64,000 nucleotides of DNA from Maribacter aquivivus (GCF_900142175.1 NZ_FQZX01000001.1:1736001-1800000), one strand, 5' to 3'; positions 26,278-35,838 are shown, counted from the stretch's first letter. Notes: generated from the sequence alone by a model not told the origin. Numbers and translations are program-made.

Positions 26278-27615
26278 ATGTTCGATAATTTAAGCGATAA
26301 GCTAGATAAGGCCTTACATGTACTAAAAGGACATGGTCAGATTACAGAAATTAATGTTGCAGAGACTACCAAAGAAGTACGCCGAGCCTTATTAGATGCG
26401 GATGTTAACTTTAAAATAGCCAAAGAATTTACCAATAGGGTAAAAGAGAAGGCATTGGGGCAAGATGTATTGACCACCTTACAACCTGGTCAGTTAATGG
26501 TTAAGATTGTAAAAGATGAATTAACTCAATTAATGGGTGGTGAGTCTGAAGGTATTAATCTATCTGGCAATCCTTCTATTATTTTAATGTCTGGTTTACA
26601 AGGTTCTGGTAAGACTACCTTTTCTGGTAAGCTTGCAAATTTCCTAAAAACTAAAAAATCTAAAAAACCATTATTGGTTGCCTGTGATGTTTATCGTCCG
26701 GCGGCAATAGATCAATTGCATGTAGTAGGTGAGCAAATTGATGTTCCTGTATATTCTGATAGAGAAAATACTGATCCGGTTTCTATTGCTCAAGCAGGTA
26801 TTGCTAAGGCAAAGGCAGAAGGTTTTAATGTTGTTATTATTGATACCGCTGGTCGTTTAGCTGTTGATGAGAAAATGATGGCAGAGATATCTGACATCCA
26901 TAAAGCTATACAACCTCAAGAGACTTTGTTCGTAGTAGATTCTATGACGGGTCAAGATGCTGTAAATACGGCAAAAGCCTTTAATGATATCTTGAATTTT
27001 GATGGGGTTATCTTAACCAAATTAGATGGTGATACCCGTGGTGGTGCCGCTATATCTATTAAATCGGTTGTTGATAAGCCTATTAAGTTTATTGGTACTG
27101 GTGAAAAGATGGAAGCTATTGATGTTTTCTATCCGTCACGTATGGCAGATCGTATCTTGGGTATGGGTGATGTTATTTCACTTGTAGAAAGAGCGCAAGA
27201 GCAGTTTGATGAAGAAGAGGCTAGAAAGATTCAAAAGAAGATTGCCAAGAATAAATTCGGATTCGATGATTTCCTGAGCCAAATTCAGCAAATCAAGAAG
27301 ATGGGTAATATGAAAGACCTTATGGGGATGATTCCTGGTGCAGGAAAAGCCTTAAAAGGTTTGGATATTGATGATGATGCCTTTAAGCATATTGAAGCAA
27401 TTATTTATTCAATGACACCAGAAGAACGTTCTACACCTTCTAAATTAAATGCTAGTAGAAAAAAACGTATTGCAAAAGGTGCAGGAAGAGAAGTTCAGGA
27501 AATCAACCAGCTTTTAAAGCAATTTGATCAAATGAGCAAGATGATGAAAATGATGCAAGGCGGCGGCGGTAAGAAGATGATGCAGATGATGGGCGCTATG
27601 AAAGGAATGAAATAA
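26278..27615 (+). CDS. ffh: Signal recognition particle protein Ffh
   Basis: SRP54-type GTPase that binds signal sequences and the SRP RNA and delivers ribosomes to FtsY at the membrane. The 445-aa protein has an N domain (1-90), a G domain with P-loop GLQGSGKTTFSGKLA, DTAGRL and TKLDGDTRGGAA, and an M domain with the RNA-binding block and a Met-rich end (MSKMMKMMQGGGGKKMMQMM). It precedes folD by 33 nt and probably shares a transcript with it. The SRP RNA gene was not seen in the window. Confidence 0.97.
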   Translation: MFDNLSDKLDKALHVLKGHGQITEINVAETTKEVRRALLDADVNFKIAKEFTNRVKEKALGQDVLTTLQPGQLMVKIVKDELTQLMGGESEGINLSGNPSIILMSGLQGSGKTTFSGKLANFLKTKKSKKPLLVACDVYRPAAIDQLHVVGEQIDVPVYSDRENTDPVSIAQAGIAKAKAEGFNVVIIDTAGRLAVDEKMMAEISDIHKAIQPQETLFVVDSMTGQDAVNTAKAFNDILNFDGVILTKLDGDTRGGAAISIKSVVDKPIKFIGTGEKMEAIDVFYPSRMADRILGMGDVISLVERAQEQFDEEEARKIQKKIAKNKFGFDDFLSQIQQIKKMGNMKDLMGMIPGAGKALKGLDIDDDAFKHIEAIIYSMTPEERSTPSKLNASRKKRIAKGAGREVQEINQLLKQFDQMSKMMKMMQGGGGKKMMQMMGAMKGMK

Positions 27616-27648
27616 CAACCAAACAACACAACTTAAAAAGAAGCGGAT

Positions 27649-28533
27649 ATGGAATTATTGGATGGTAAAAAAGTATCCAACGAAATAAAAGAGGAGATCA
27701 AGGCAGAGGTTGCCAAGATGAAAGAACGTGGTGAAAAAGTACCACACTTGGCAGCAATTATTGTTGGTAGTGATGGTGCTAGTTTAACCTATGTAGGTAG
27801 TAAAGTGCGCTCTTGTGAGCGTATAGGTTTTGAATCTACTTTAATTCAAATGCCTAGTACCACTTCTGAGCAAGAATTATTGAACAAGATTAAAGAACTG
27901 AACGTTGATGATGATATTGACGGTTTTATTGTTCAATTGCCTTTACCAGAGCAAATAGATACCCAAAAGGTGATTATGGCCGTGGATCCAGATAAGGATG
28001 TTGACGGATTTCACCCTACCAATTTTGGTAAAATGGCGTTAGATATGAGTACGTTCATACCTGCTACTCCGTTTGGGATTCTTGAATTGTTGGAACGCTA
28101 CAAGGTAGATACAAAAGGTAAACACACCGTAGTAATTGGTCGTAGCCATATTGTAGGAAGACCTATGAGTATTCTAATGGGTAGAAAAGGATGGCCAGGT
28201 AACTCGACCGTAACACTTACTCATAGTCACACTAAAAATATTACCCAAATTATTTCACAAGCAGATATTGTTATCTCTGCATTAGGAGTTCCTAAATTCT
28301 TGAAAGCAGAAATGGTAAAAGATGATGCTGTTGTAATTGATGTGGGTATTACTAGAGTGCCAGACGAGACTAAAGAAAAAGGATATTATATTACGGGTGA
28401 TGTTGATTTTGAAAATGTAAGCAAAAAAGCATCGTTCATTACTCCTGTACCTGGTGGGGTTGGTCCTATGACCATTGCAATGCTATTGAAAAATACATTG
28501 TTGGCCCGTGAGAGACATAGAAGTAGAAACTAG
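27649..28533 (+). CDS. folD: Bifunctional methylene-THF dehydrogenase/methenyl-THF cyclohydrolase
   Basis: Cytosolic one-carbon enzyme that oxidises 5,10-methylene-THF to 10-formyl-THF in two steps. The 294-aa protein has the substrate and catalytic region YVGSKVRSCERIGFES with the key lysine, the loop GFIVQLPLPEQIDTQKV, DVDGFHPTNFGKMAL, the NADP-binding motif VIGRSHIVGRPMSILMG and the C-terminal TPVPGGVGPMTIAMLLKNTL. It lies 33 nt after ffh and is followed by an intrinsic terminator, so the pair forms an operon. Confidence 0.97.
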   Translation: MELLDGKKVSNEIKEEIKAEVAKMKERGEKVPHLAAIIVGSDGASLTYVGSKVRSCERIGFESTLIQMPSTTSEQELLNKIKELNVDDDIDGFIVQLPLPEQIDTQKVIMAVDPDKDVDGFHPTNFGKMALDMSTFIPATPFGILELLERYKVDTKGKHTVVIGRSHIVGRPMSILMGRKGWPGNSTVTLTHSHTKNITQIISQADIVISALGVPKFLKAEMVKDDAVVIDVGITRVPDETKEKGYYITGDVDFENVSKKASFITPVPGGVGPMTIAMLLKNTLLARERHRSRN

Positions 28534-28555
28534 TTTTTATAAAAATTATAAAATG

Positions 28556-28587
28556 AGCTTTGCAATACTATTGCGAGGCTTTTTTTA
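28556..28587 (+). terminator. Intrinsic terminator after folD
   Basis: GCTTTGCAAT pairs with ATTGCGAGGC around an A/C/T loop and runs into a T-run. It starts about 20 nt after the folD stop. The last bases overlap the stop codon of the convergent 48-aa lipoprotein gene. Confidence 0.85.
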
Positions 28588-28731
28588 TGATGGTAATTTC
28601 TTGATTGTCATTCCAGTTTCAGTAGTGTCATTTGGTGTTAAGATGTCAATGTCATTGCTGTCATCATAATCACAACTTGCCATTATTGTTATCGAAATTC
28701 CGATTAATGAAATGTATAGTAATTTTTTCAT
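28585..28731 (-). CDS. Small lipoprotein (48 aa)
   Basis: Found by reading the minus strand of a gap: an ATG ORF of 48 residues, starting MKKLLYISLIGISITIMASC. This is a textbook lipoprotein signal with charged start, hydrophobic core and lipobox MASC (Cys20). The mature part is only about 28 residues, acidic at first (DYDDSNDIDI) and Thr-rich later. It is convergent with folD, shares the terminator region, and is divergent from the esterase gene. Function is unknown. The signal sequence makes a real gene likely despite the length. Confidence 0.65.
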   Translation of the reverse strand: MKKLLYISLIGISITIMASCDYDDSNDIDILTPNDTTETGMTIKKLPS

Positions 28732-28846
28732 ATTATAGGTTTTTGGGTGTAATGCAAAAAGCTCATGTATATAAAACGTTGAAATGTTAGTCTTGGTATT
28801 TGATGTGATTATAGAATACTGTACCTTTTGTGAAACATTTATCCTT

Positions 28847-30580
28847 ATGAGAAAAAATCTTTTGGTTCTAGTGGTCGTAGCTTTTATAATGGGGTGTTCA
28901 GAACCTCCTAAATTAGAGCATAAGTTTACAATTGATGTAAGTTATTCAGCTGAGGTAGATTCATTAGCAAAAGATGGTCGTTTGCTGCTTATGCTTTCTT
29001 CCGACGATAGTGATGAACCAAGGTTTCAAATTAATGACGGACTCAATACGCAACTGATTTTCGGTATGAATGTGGAGAATTGGGCTAAAGATTCTGTGTT
29101 GACTTTTGATGAAAATGTATTTGGTTATCCATATGAAAGCTTAAAAGATGTACCACCGGGGGAATATAATGTGCAGGCACTTTTAAACGTGTATGAAACT
29201 TTTAACCTTTCTACTGGTCATACGGTAAAGTTGCCAATGGATAATGGTGAAGGTCAGCAATGGCAAAAATCACCGGGTAACTTATATAGTAAGCCTTTTA
29301 AAATTAGAGTAGCCAGTAACGGCTTTGAAAATGTGTCGGTCGATTTAAATCAGGTGATTCCACCAATTGAAGAGCCAGAAGATACCAAATGGATAAAACA
29401 TGTAAAGGTGAAGTCAGAAAAACTTTCTGAGTTTTGGGGTCGCGATATTTTCTTAGGAGCCCATGTATTGCTCCCTAAAGGATTTGAAGAACATCCGGAA
29501 GCTAAGTATCCCCTAATGGTATTCCACGGCCATTTTCCATCAGATTTTGGCGGATTCAGAACTACGCCTCCAGATCCTAAAATGAAACCAGAGTATTCTG
29601 AACGATTTAGTTTAGAGGGTTATAATGTTATTGAACAGCAAGAAGCCTATGATTTTTATAAGCGATGGAACGAGCCAGATTTTCCTCGTTTTATCATTAT
29701 TGAGATTCAGCATCCTACACCATATTATGATGATTCTTATGCCGTAAACTCCGCTAATCAAGGTCCGTATGGCGATGCTATTACCTATGAACTTATCCCT
29801 GAAATAGAAAAACAGTTTAGGGGAATGGGAGAGGGGTGGTCTCGTTTTCTTTATGGTGGATCAACCGGTGGTTGGGAAGCTTTGGCGGTACAGGTAAAAT
29901 ATCCAGATGAGTATAATGGTTGCTTTGCGGCTTGCCCAGACCCTATAGATTTTAGAGCGTATACCTTAACCAATATCTATGATGATGAAAATGCCTATTT
30001 CTACAAGAGTGCTCATAAAACTTTAGAAGTACCATCGCATCGTAATTACTTAGGGCAAATTCAATCAACATTAAGACAGGGTAATCATTTAGAATTGGTA
30101 TTAGGCGATAAATCTAGGTCAGGTCAGCAATGGGATATTTGGGAAGCAACTTATTCTCCCCAAGGTAAAGATGGTTATCCGCAGAGAATTTGGGATAAAA
30201 AGACTGGCGATATCAACCCTAAGGTAGCTGAATATTGGAAAGAGAATTTCGATTTAAGACATATTCTAGAACGCGATTGGGATAAGTTGGGCGATAACCT
30301 AAAAGGAAAAATCCATATCTATTGTGGCGATATGGATAATTACTACTTAAATAACGCAGTGTACCTAATGGAAGATTTCTTGGAGAGTACTACAGATCCT
30401 TATTATGAAGGAGAGGTGTTGTATGGAGATCGAGACGAACATTGTTGGAACGGAGATCCGGATCAACCGAACGCTATTACGCGTTTAAGATATAACAGTA
30501 TGTACGTTCCTAAGATTATGGAACGTATAGAGAAAAGTGCACCAAAAGGAGCAGATTTAACGAGTTGGAGGTATAAATAA
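28847..30580 (+). CDS. Putative esterase-fold lipoprotein (PF00756-like)
   Basis: A 577-aa alpha/beta-hydrolase-type protein. I start it at ATG 28847, where MRKNLLVLVVVAFIMGC gives a clean lipoprotein signal (Cys17), rather than at 28784, which adds 21 residues in front. Residues about 20-180 form a beta-rich N-terminal domain. The catalytic domain follows: oxyanion region PLMVFHGHFPSDFGG, nucleophile serine in LYGGSTGGWEALAVQVKYP, and the probable acid/His pair near DRDEHCWNGD. The substrate is unknown. A near-consensus -7 box (GTACCTTTTG, 28821-28830) lies upstream. The aldo/keto reductase starts 16 nt later, so the two are probably co-transcribed. Confidence 0.8.
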   Translation: MRKNLLVLVVVAFIMGCSEPPKLEHKFTIDVSYSAEVDSLAKDGRLLLMLSSDDSDEPRFQINDGLNTQLIFGMNVENWAKDSVLTFDENVFGYPYESLKDVPPGEYNVQALLNVYETFNLSTGHTVKLPMDNGEGQQWQKSPGNLYSKPFKIRVASNGFENVSVDLNQVIPPIEEPEDTKWIKHVKVKSEKLSEFWGRDIFLGAHVLLPKGFEEHPEAKYPLMVFHGHFPSDFGGFRTTPPDPKMKPEYSERFSLEGYNVIEQQEAYDFYKRWNEPDFPRFIIIEIQHPTPYYDDSYAVNSANQGPYGDAITYELIPEIEKQFRGMGEGWSRFLYGGSTGGWEALAVQVKYPDEYNGCFAACPDPIDFRAYTLTNIYDDENAYFYKSAHKTLEVPSHRNYLGQIQSTLRQGNHLELVLGDKSRSGQQWDIWEATYSPQGKDGYPQRIWDKKTGDINPKVAEYWKENFDLRHILERDWDKLGDNLKGKIHIYCGDMDNYYLNNAVYLMEDFLESTTDPYYEGEVLYGDRDEHCWNGDPDQPNAITRLRYNSMYVPKIMERIEKSAPKGADLTSWRYK

Positions 30581-30596
30581 GACACAAGGTTTAGAC

Positions 30597-31568
30597 ATGA
30601 AGTACAGAAGATTTGGAAGAACAGATTGGCAAGTAAGTGAAGTAGGATACGGAATGTGGGGAATGGCTGGTTGGACGGCTAGTGACGATGCCCAATCTGC
30701 AAAATCGTTGGACTTGGCAGTTGAAAACGGAGTCAATTTCTTTGATACCGCTTGGGGTTATGGAGAAGGACATAGTGAGGAGCTGTTGGGTGAGTTGGTA
30801 AAAAGACATCCTTCTAAGAAGCTATATACGGCAAGTAAGATTCCACCAAAAAACTTTCAATGGCCAGCAAAACCTGAATATGCTTTTGAAGATTCTTATA
30901 CCACAGAGCATATTATGGAATACACTCATAAGACTCTGAAGAATTTAGGGTTAGAGCAAATAGACCTTATGCAATTCCATACATGGGATGATGGTTGGAG
31001 CGATAGGGAAGAATGGCAACGCGCTATTGAAGATTTAAAGACTTCAGGTAAAGTAGTGGCAATGGGTATTAGTATGAACCGTTGGGAGCCTGAAAATGGT
31101 ATAAAAGCTCTAAAAACAGGATTGTTAGAAGCTGTACAGGTCATTTACAACATATTCGATCAAGCGCCAGTAGATAACTTGTTTCCGCTTTGTAAAGCGC
31201 TAGATATAGCAACCATTGCGCGTGTACCTTTTGATGAAGGTACATTGACAGGAACTATGACGAAAGAAACTACGTTCCCTGAAGGCGATTGGCGTGGCAC
31301 TTATTTTGTACCTGAGAATTTGATTTCTTCGGTAGAACATGCCGATGCTTTAAGACCATTAATTCCTGAGGGAATGACCATGGCAGAAATGGCGCTTCGT
31401 TTTATTTTAATGAATGATAATGTTGATACTACTATACCTGGTATGCGTAAGCAACGTAATGTGTTGGCTAATACTGCAACTAGTGATGGTAAATTACTAT
31501 CTATTGAACTGTATGAAGAATTAAAAAAGCACCGTTGGGATAGAGTGCCAACTTCTTGGTCGCAGTAG
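30597..31568 (+). CDS. Aldo/keto reductase
   Basis: A 323-aa NAD(P)H-dependent TIM-barrel oxidoreductase. Catalytic tetrad elements are visible: Asp and Tyr in VNFFDTAWGYGEGHSEELLG, Lys in YTASKIPP, and His in IDLMQFHTWDDG. The C-terminal cofactor region is TTIPGMRKQRNVLANTA. It resembles the AKR subgroup annotated as oxidoreductases with sugar or aldehyde substrates. It follows the esterase gene by 16 nt and converges with the PheC-like gene. Confidence 0.9.
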   Translation: MKYRRFGRTDWQVSEVGYGMWGMAGWTASDDAQSAKSLDLAVENGVNFFDTAWGYGEGHSEELLGELVKRHPSKKLYTASKIPPKNFQWPAKPEYAFEDSYTTEHIMEYTHKTLKNLGLEQIDLMQFHTWDDGWSDREEWQRAIEDLKTSGKVVAMGISMNRWEPENGIKALKTGLLEAVQVIYNIFDQAPVDNLFPLCKALDIATIARVPFDEGTLTGTMTKETTFPEGDWRGTYFVPENLISSVEHADALRPLIPEGMTMAEMALRFILMNDNVDTTIPGMRKQRNVLANTATSDGKLLSIELYEELKKHRWDRVPTSWSQ

Positions 31569-31572
31569 TGAT

Positions 31573-32412
31573 TTATTGATGTTTATCAATTTCTTTATAT
31601 AGTAACTTAATAATTAAGCTATCTTTTTTCTTTTCTAAAAGCCAGTTGTCTACTACAGTTTTGAATACGGTGTCTTTTGGAAGAAGATATCCAAAATCAA
31701 AACTGTTGAATGGGGCATTTGGATTTACCGCAGCTAGTTCTTTATGAATTTGTTGTTGAATTAATGTTTCAATCGCATCTGTGACCATTACATCTGCTTC
31801 ATTATCTACCAATTTTTGAAAAATACTAAGATTGTCTTCGTTAAGAATTAGCGTAGCTTTTGGGAAATTTGCCCTTGCAAAAGCTTCATTGGTGCCGCCA
31901 GGATTAAAAATAACTCTTACCTCTTTGTTATTAATTTTTTCAATTGAATTATATTTTAATGCATTCTCATCTCTAGTAATAGCAGCTTTACCACTTGAAT
32001 ATACTGGTATACTAAAAAAGGATATTTTTTTTCTTTTAGGAGTAATTGTAACTCCGCACATACCAATATCAAATTTATTTTCCATTAAATCTGACATTAG
32101 TGTTGGCCAGCTAGTTTCAATGAATTCAACTTTTACACCTAAAGATTTTGCTAAATCCTTTCCCATTTTTATATCAATTCCGGTATAGTTGCCGGTTGAA
32201 TCTACTATATATGAAAAAGGCTTAAAATCACCAGTTGTTCCAACTCTTAAAGTTTGTTTTTGGTAAATGTTATTTAGTATATCAGAACCACTTTCAATAC
32301 TGTTAACAGTGTATTTTTCTGAATTGGATAGTTTTGGGCTACATCCTATTTCAAAGCAGATTACTATAGTAAATAATAATATTTTTAAATAGTGGTCAAA
32401 AGTTTTAAACAT
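31573..32412 (-). CDS. Periplasmic substrate-binding-fold lipoprotein, cyclohexadienyl dehydratase (PheC)-like
   Basis: A 279-aa lipoprotein from ATG 32412, with signal MFKTFDHYLKILLFTIVICF and lipobox EIGC; the longer frame to 32433 overlaps the VOC gene. The body follows the periplasmic PheC pattern closely: LRVGTTGDFKPFSY, YTGIDIKMGKDLAKSLGV, ETSWPTLMSDLMENKFDIGM, VIFNPGGTNEAFARANFPKA and ADVMVTDAIETLIQQQ. PheC converts prephenate or arogenate to phenylpyruvate or phenylalanine. A catalytic role rather than transport is favoured because no ABC permease is nearby. It lies 11 nt after the VOC gene stop in the same orientation. Confidence 0.75.
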   Translation of the reverse strand: MFKTFDHYLKILLFTIVICFEIGCSPKLSNSEKYTVNSIESGSDILNNIYQKQTLRVGTTGDFKPFSYIVDSTGNYTGIDIKMGKDLAKSLGVKVEFIETSWPTLMSDLMENKFDIGMCGVTITPKRKKISFFSIPVYSSGKAAITRDENALKYNSIEKINNKEVRVIFNPGGTNEAFARANFPKATLILNEDNLSIFQKLVDNEADVMVTDAIETLIQQQIHKELAAVNPNAPFNSFDFGYLLPKDTVFKTVVDNWLLEKKKDSLIIKLLYKEIDKHQ

Positions 32413-32422
32413 AAGTATTTGT

Positions 32423-32848
32423 CTATTTAGCAAACAACTGTCCCATATCTTTAAAAGCTTTAAACTCTAAAGCATTGCCAGCTGGGTCATAAAAAAACAT
32501 GGTAGCTTGTTCACCAACTTTACCTTCAAAACGAACATATGGTTCAATGACGAACTTTACACCTTTTGATTTCAGCTCTTCTGAAAAGCTTTGAAAAGTA
32601 TCCCACGGTAAAACTACTCCGTAATGCGGTACTGGTACATCATGACCATCTACAGGATTATGGTGAACGCTTTCCGTCTCAGATTTAGGTTTATAATGTA
32701 TCACCAATTGATGTCCGAATAAATTGAAATCTACCCAGTGGTCACTACTACGACCTTCTTCGCAATTCAAAATATCTCTGTAAAAAGTTCTGCATTCCGC
32801 TAAATTATGAACGGGAATGGCAATATGGAAAGGTGTTACATTTTGCAT
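32423..32848 (-). CDS. VOC-superfamily (glyoxalase-like) protein
   Basis: A 141-aa single-unit vicinal-oxygen-chelate protein. Metal-ligand-type positions are visible in [28 protein letters not shown], and the C-terminal [17 protein letters not shown]. It resembles glyoxalase/dioxygenase-fold proteins annotated as VOC family in Flavobacteria; the substrate is unknown. It sits between an alpha/beta hydrolase (18 nt upstream) and the PheC-like lipoprotein, so it is probably part of a minus-strand operon running from about 33709 to 31573. Confidence 0.85.
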   Translation of the reverse strand: MQNVTPFHIAIPVHNLAECRTFYRDILNCEEGRSSDHWVDFNLFGHQLVIHYKPKSETESVHHNPVDGHDVPVPHYGVVLPWDTFQSFSEELKSKGVKFVIEPYVRFEGKVGEQATMFFYDPAGNALEFKAFKDMGQLFAK

Positions 32849-32866
32849 ATGCTATAGATTTAAGTT

Positions 32867-33709
32867 TTATTCCTGATTTAAAAATTCAACTATTTTATTG
32901 TTCACGCCATCTTGGTGCATAGAATGGCCTAAGCCTTCTGTGCTTACCAATTCACTTCCTTTCCAATGTTTATGGACATCCACAGAGGCGTGGTACGGAG
33001 CTATCATATCAAACTTGTCATGAAAAAGTAATCCGTTTTTCGTGTTGCTCTGAACAAACTTCGAACTTGAAAATTCCTCAACCGTAAATTTAAATTTATT
33101 GTACACTAAGTTTTTCAATGCTTTTAAGACTTTACTATTAAATCCTAGTAAGTTTTTGTAGTGCGTAAGTATTTCATGAAATTCTGATGGTGAGCCTATC
33201 GTTACTATTTTTTCTAAAGTTTTGTTTGGGTGTAAAGACTCATTATATAAAACAGTCATACCTCCCATAGAATGTCCTATGACTGTTGTTGGTTTGTATT
33301 TATTTAATACCTGCTGTACGGTTTCTGCATAAAGCGGTACATGTAACATATTGCCTGAAGAATACCCATGTGCAGGAGCATCAAAAGCAATAATATTGTA
33401 ATCTGCCTGCTGTAACCTTTCTATAAGTTTATGCCAGCGCCAGGTATTACTTTCCCAACCATGTACTAGTAAAACAGTTACTTTGTTTCCAGGCCAGTTG
33501 TATACTTGAATTTCATTTTGATCTAATGATAATACCTCTAGTTTGGCTTGATCTAAAAATGTCTTTTGATTTGGCAGTACGCGACCTTTTCTAACCTTTG
33601 TAAATACTAAAAAAGCCTTGTAAGCGGCTTTCTTTGGAGAAAACCAAACAATTATATTAAAATAGAATCCTATTAATTTAGGTATAAGCTTTTGAAGGAA
33701 TACTGGCAC
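32867..33709 (-). CDS. Alpha/beta hydrolase
   Basis: A 280-aa serine hydrolase with a GTG start. The fold markers are the oxyanion strand VTVLLVHGWESNTWRWHKL, IIAFDAPAHGYSSG, the nucleophile elbow VIGHSMGGMTVL and the C-terminal catalytic histidine in EGLGHSMHQDGV. The N-terminal 30 residues are hydrophobic and could anchor it to the membrane. The substrate is unknown; an esterase or lysophospholipase-like role is possible. It is the first gene of the hydrolase-VOC-PheC-like run. Confidence 0.85.
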   Translation of the reverse strand: MPVFLQKLIPKLIGFYFNIIVWFSPKKAAYKAFLVFTKVRKGRVLPNQKTFLDQAKLEVLSLDQNEIQVYNWPGNKVTVLLVHGWESNTWRWHKLIERLQQADYNIIAFDAPAHGYSSGNMLHVPLYAETVQQVLNKYKPTTVIGHSMGGMTVLYNESLHPNKTLEKIVTIGSPSEFHEILTHYKNLLGFNSKVLKALKNLVYNKFKFTVEEFSSSKFVQSNTKNGLLFHDKFDMIAPYHASVDVHKHWKGSELVSTEGLGHSMHQDGVNNKIVEFLNQE

Positions 33710-33774
33710 CTGATAAAATTTTAAAATGTGTAGAAGTTATCCGAAGGATATCAAATTTTAGGGTATTAAGAATA

Positions 33775-34329
33775 TCAATCCCATCCTACCATCATGTATT
33801 TTACTTTTGCAGTATCTGGTATTTGTACCTCCTCAATAGTGCTATTGGCATTATATCGAAGGCTCTCAGGTAATTCTTTTTTATCAATAGTAAAATATAG
33901 ATCACTATCCTTCAGTAATACCACTACATTGTTAATAGCGCTTATGATTTTTTTAATAGGGTAGTTTTCTCGAATTTCTTTGAATGTGCTTAGTTTAGAA
34001 ATGCCCTTATCGGTAACAAATCGTTCATCATTGACCATTACATTTTGTATGGTAGCAATGCTATCGTTATTTGGAGTTAAGGTCAATAGCAAGGCACCAC
34101 CTCTTTCAAAAATCTTTATTTTACTAGCACCATTACCGAAATTTAACTTGACGGTATCTTGAACTACTGAGTCTTTTTCGAATATTAATTCAATATCACG
34201 TGCTAAGCTTTGCTTAGATAATCTACCAACTTGATCACCAGAGATTTGAAAATCTGTATTCTTCTCTTCTGTGCAGTTTATAAGTAAACCACAACAGAAA
34301 ACTAATAAAAGGGTATATCTAATCTTCAT
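33775..34329 (-). CDS. Hypothetical lipoprotein
   Basis: A 184-aa protein I do not recognise. The signal MKIRYTLLLVFCCGLLINC ends with a lipobox at Cys19. The mature part is rich in beta-strand pattern (VVQDTVKLNFGNGASKIKIF, GGALLLTLTPNNDSIATIQ) and ends with a short aromatic tail (YMMVGWD). It begins 3 nt after the HerA-like ATPase stop, which implies co-transcription, although a cytosolic ATPase and an outer-membrane lipoprotein have no obvious shared job. Confidence 0.75.
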   Translation of the reverse strand: MKIRYTLLLVFCCGLLINCTEEKNTDFQISGDQVGRLSKQSLARDIELIFEKDSVVQDTVKLNFGNGASKIKIFERGGALLLTLTPNNDSIATIQNVMVNDERFVTDKGISKLSTFKEIRENYPIKKIISAINNVVVLLKDSDLYFTIDKKELPESLRYNANSTIEEVQIPDTAKVKYMMVGWD

Positions 34330-34332
34330 ATG

Positions 34333-35838
34333 CTATCTCATCACTTTTTTTAATACTCCAAGTACGCCTCTAATAAAAGTAGCGCTTGTTAATACCTTTA
34401 TTACCGGGTTTTGTCTAGTACTCGCTCGGCTTGTTTTTTTTCTTGCTGCAGGTTTGCTCTTTTCTTTTTCGGCTAACTTTTCTGCAGTTTCTATCTTTTC
34501 ATTTAGAATTTCATAAGCACTTTCTCGATCTATAACCTCACCATATTTTTTTACTAATGAAGATTTGTCATTTACTTCTTTTAATTCTTTATCTGTCAAG
34601 ACATCCATACGGCTCATAGGAGCACGCAGTAATGTGGCTGCAAGTGGCGTAGGCCTACCTTTTTCATCTAATGCAGATATCAAAGCCTCGCCAATACCTA
34701 ATGAGGTAAGTACTTCTTTGGTGTCGTAGAACTCAGATTCTGGGTAGTTTTCTGCCGTCAATTTAATAGCTTTTCTATCTCTAGCGGTAAATGCCCTTAA
34801 TGCATGTTGCACTTTTAACCCTAATTGCGACAATACATCATTTGGTACATCTGTTGGGTTTTGGGTTACAAAATACAAACCAATACCTTTTGAACGTATT
34901 AGTTTAACAATACTTTCTATTTGATCCAATAATGCTTTTGAAGCTTCTTTGAAAATAAGATGTGCTTCATCTATAAACAATATTAACTCTGGTCTGTCAC
35001 TATCGCCTTGTTCAGGGAACGTGTCATATATTTCTGCCAATAAGCTCAACATAAATGTAGAGAATAACTTTGGTCTGTCTTGAATATCTGTTAGGCGTAA
35101 AATGTTGATATAGCCTCTGCCTTTCTCATCAATACGGGTAAGGTCATTTACATCAAAAGATTTTTCACCAAAAAACAATTCAGCACCTTGTTGCTCTAAT
35201 TCAATAATTTTTCTAAGAATTGTACCGGTAGAACTTGTAGAAATACGGCCGTATTCTTTTGTGAATTCCGCTTTGCCGGCTCCTGTTGCATATTGCAATA
35301 CTTTTTTGAAATCTTTTAAATCTAACAATGGCATTTTTTGGTCATCGCAGTATTTGAATACTACGGCAACAATACCCGATTGTGTTTCAGAGAGGTCAAG
35401 TATACGTGATAATAATACAGGTCCAAATTCAGAAACCGTGGCTCTTAACTTTACACCGTCTTGCTCAGATAACGAAAGTATCTCAACAGGAAAGCTACTT
35501 GCTTTGAACGGGAAACCAATTTTTGCGTGACGCTCGTCTATTTTTGCGTGACCTGGACTAGGTTGTGCCAACCCGCTTAAATCTCCTTTTAAATCCATCA
35601 ACATTACAGGAATACCTTTTTCAGATAAATTCTCTGCAAGCACTTGCAATGTTTTGGTTTTACCAGTACCCGTAGCACCTGCAATAAGCCCGTGCCTGTT
35701 TAAAGTTTTTAACGGAATTTTTACGAATGCATTAGTAACAGCTTCACCATTAAGCATAGCTGCGCCCATATTAATGTAATCGCCTTTCGTAGCATATCCC
35801 TTTTCTATGTGGTCAAAAAAATCTTCGGTACCGGCCAT
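34333..35838 (-). CDS. HerA-like ATPase (DUF853 family)
   Basis: A 501-aa RecA/FtsK-type P-loop ATPase. The Walker A motif is GLIAGATGTGKTKTLQVLAE, Walker B is PELILFIDEAHLIFKEAS, and the sensor region is GIGLYFVTQNPTDVPNDVLS. The family is annotated as helicase HerA-like, DUF853, with unknown biological role. The start at ATG 35838 (MAGTEDFFDHIEKGYA) fits the family; the frame upstream to 35889 adds a non-conserved leader. The C-terminus is lysine-rich and probably disordered. Divergent from queE. Confidence 0.88.
   Translation of the reverse strand: MAGTEDFFDHIEKGYATKGDYINMGAAMLNGEAVTNAFVKIPLKTLNRHGLIAGATGTGKTKTLQVLAENLSEKGIPVMLMDLKGDLSGLAQPSPGHAKIDERHAKIGFPFKASSFPVEILSLSEQDGVKLRATVSEFGPVLLSRILDLSETQSGIVAVVFKYCDDQKMPLLDLKDFKKVLQYATGAGKAEFTKEYGRISTSSTGTILRKIIELEQQGAELFFGEKSFDVNDLTRIDEKGRGYINILRLTDIQDRPKLFSTFMLSLLAEIYDTFPEQGDSDRPELILFIDEAHLIFKEASKALLDQIESIVKLIRSKGIGLYFVTQNPTDVPNDVLSQLGLKVQHALRAFTARDRKAIKLTAENYPESEFYDTKEVLTSLGIGEALISALDEKGRPTPLAATLLRAPMSRMDVLTDKELKEVNDKSSLVKKYGEVIDRESAYEILNEKIETAEKLAEKEKSKPAARKKTSRASTRQNPVIKVLTSATFIRGVLGVLKKVMR

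Noticed and set aside
31568-31590. ATTGAT-ATCAAT hairpin between convergent genes
   Set aside because: The hairpin is short, has no T-run on either side and overlaps the coding end of the PheC-like gene.
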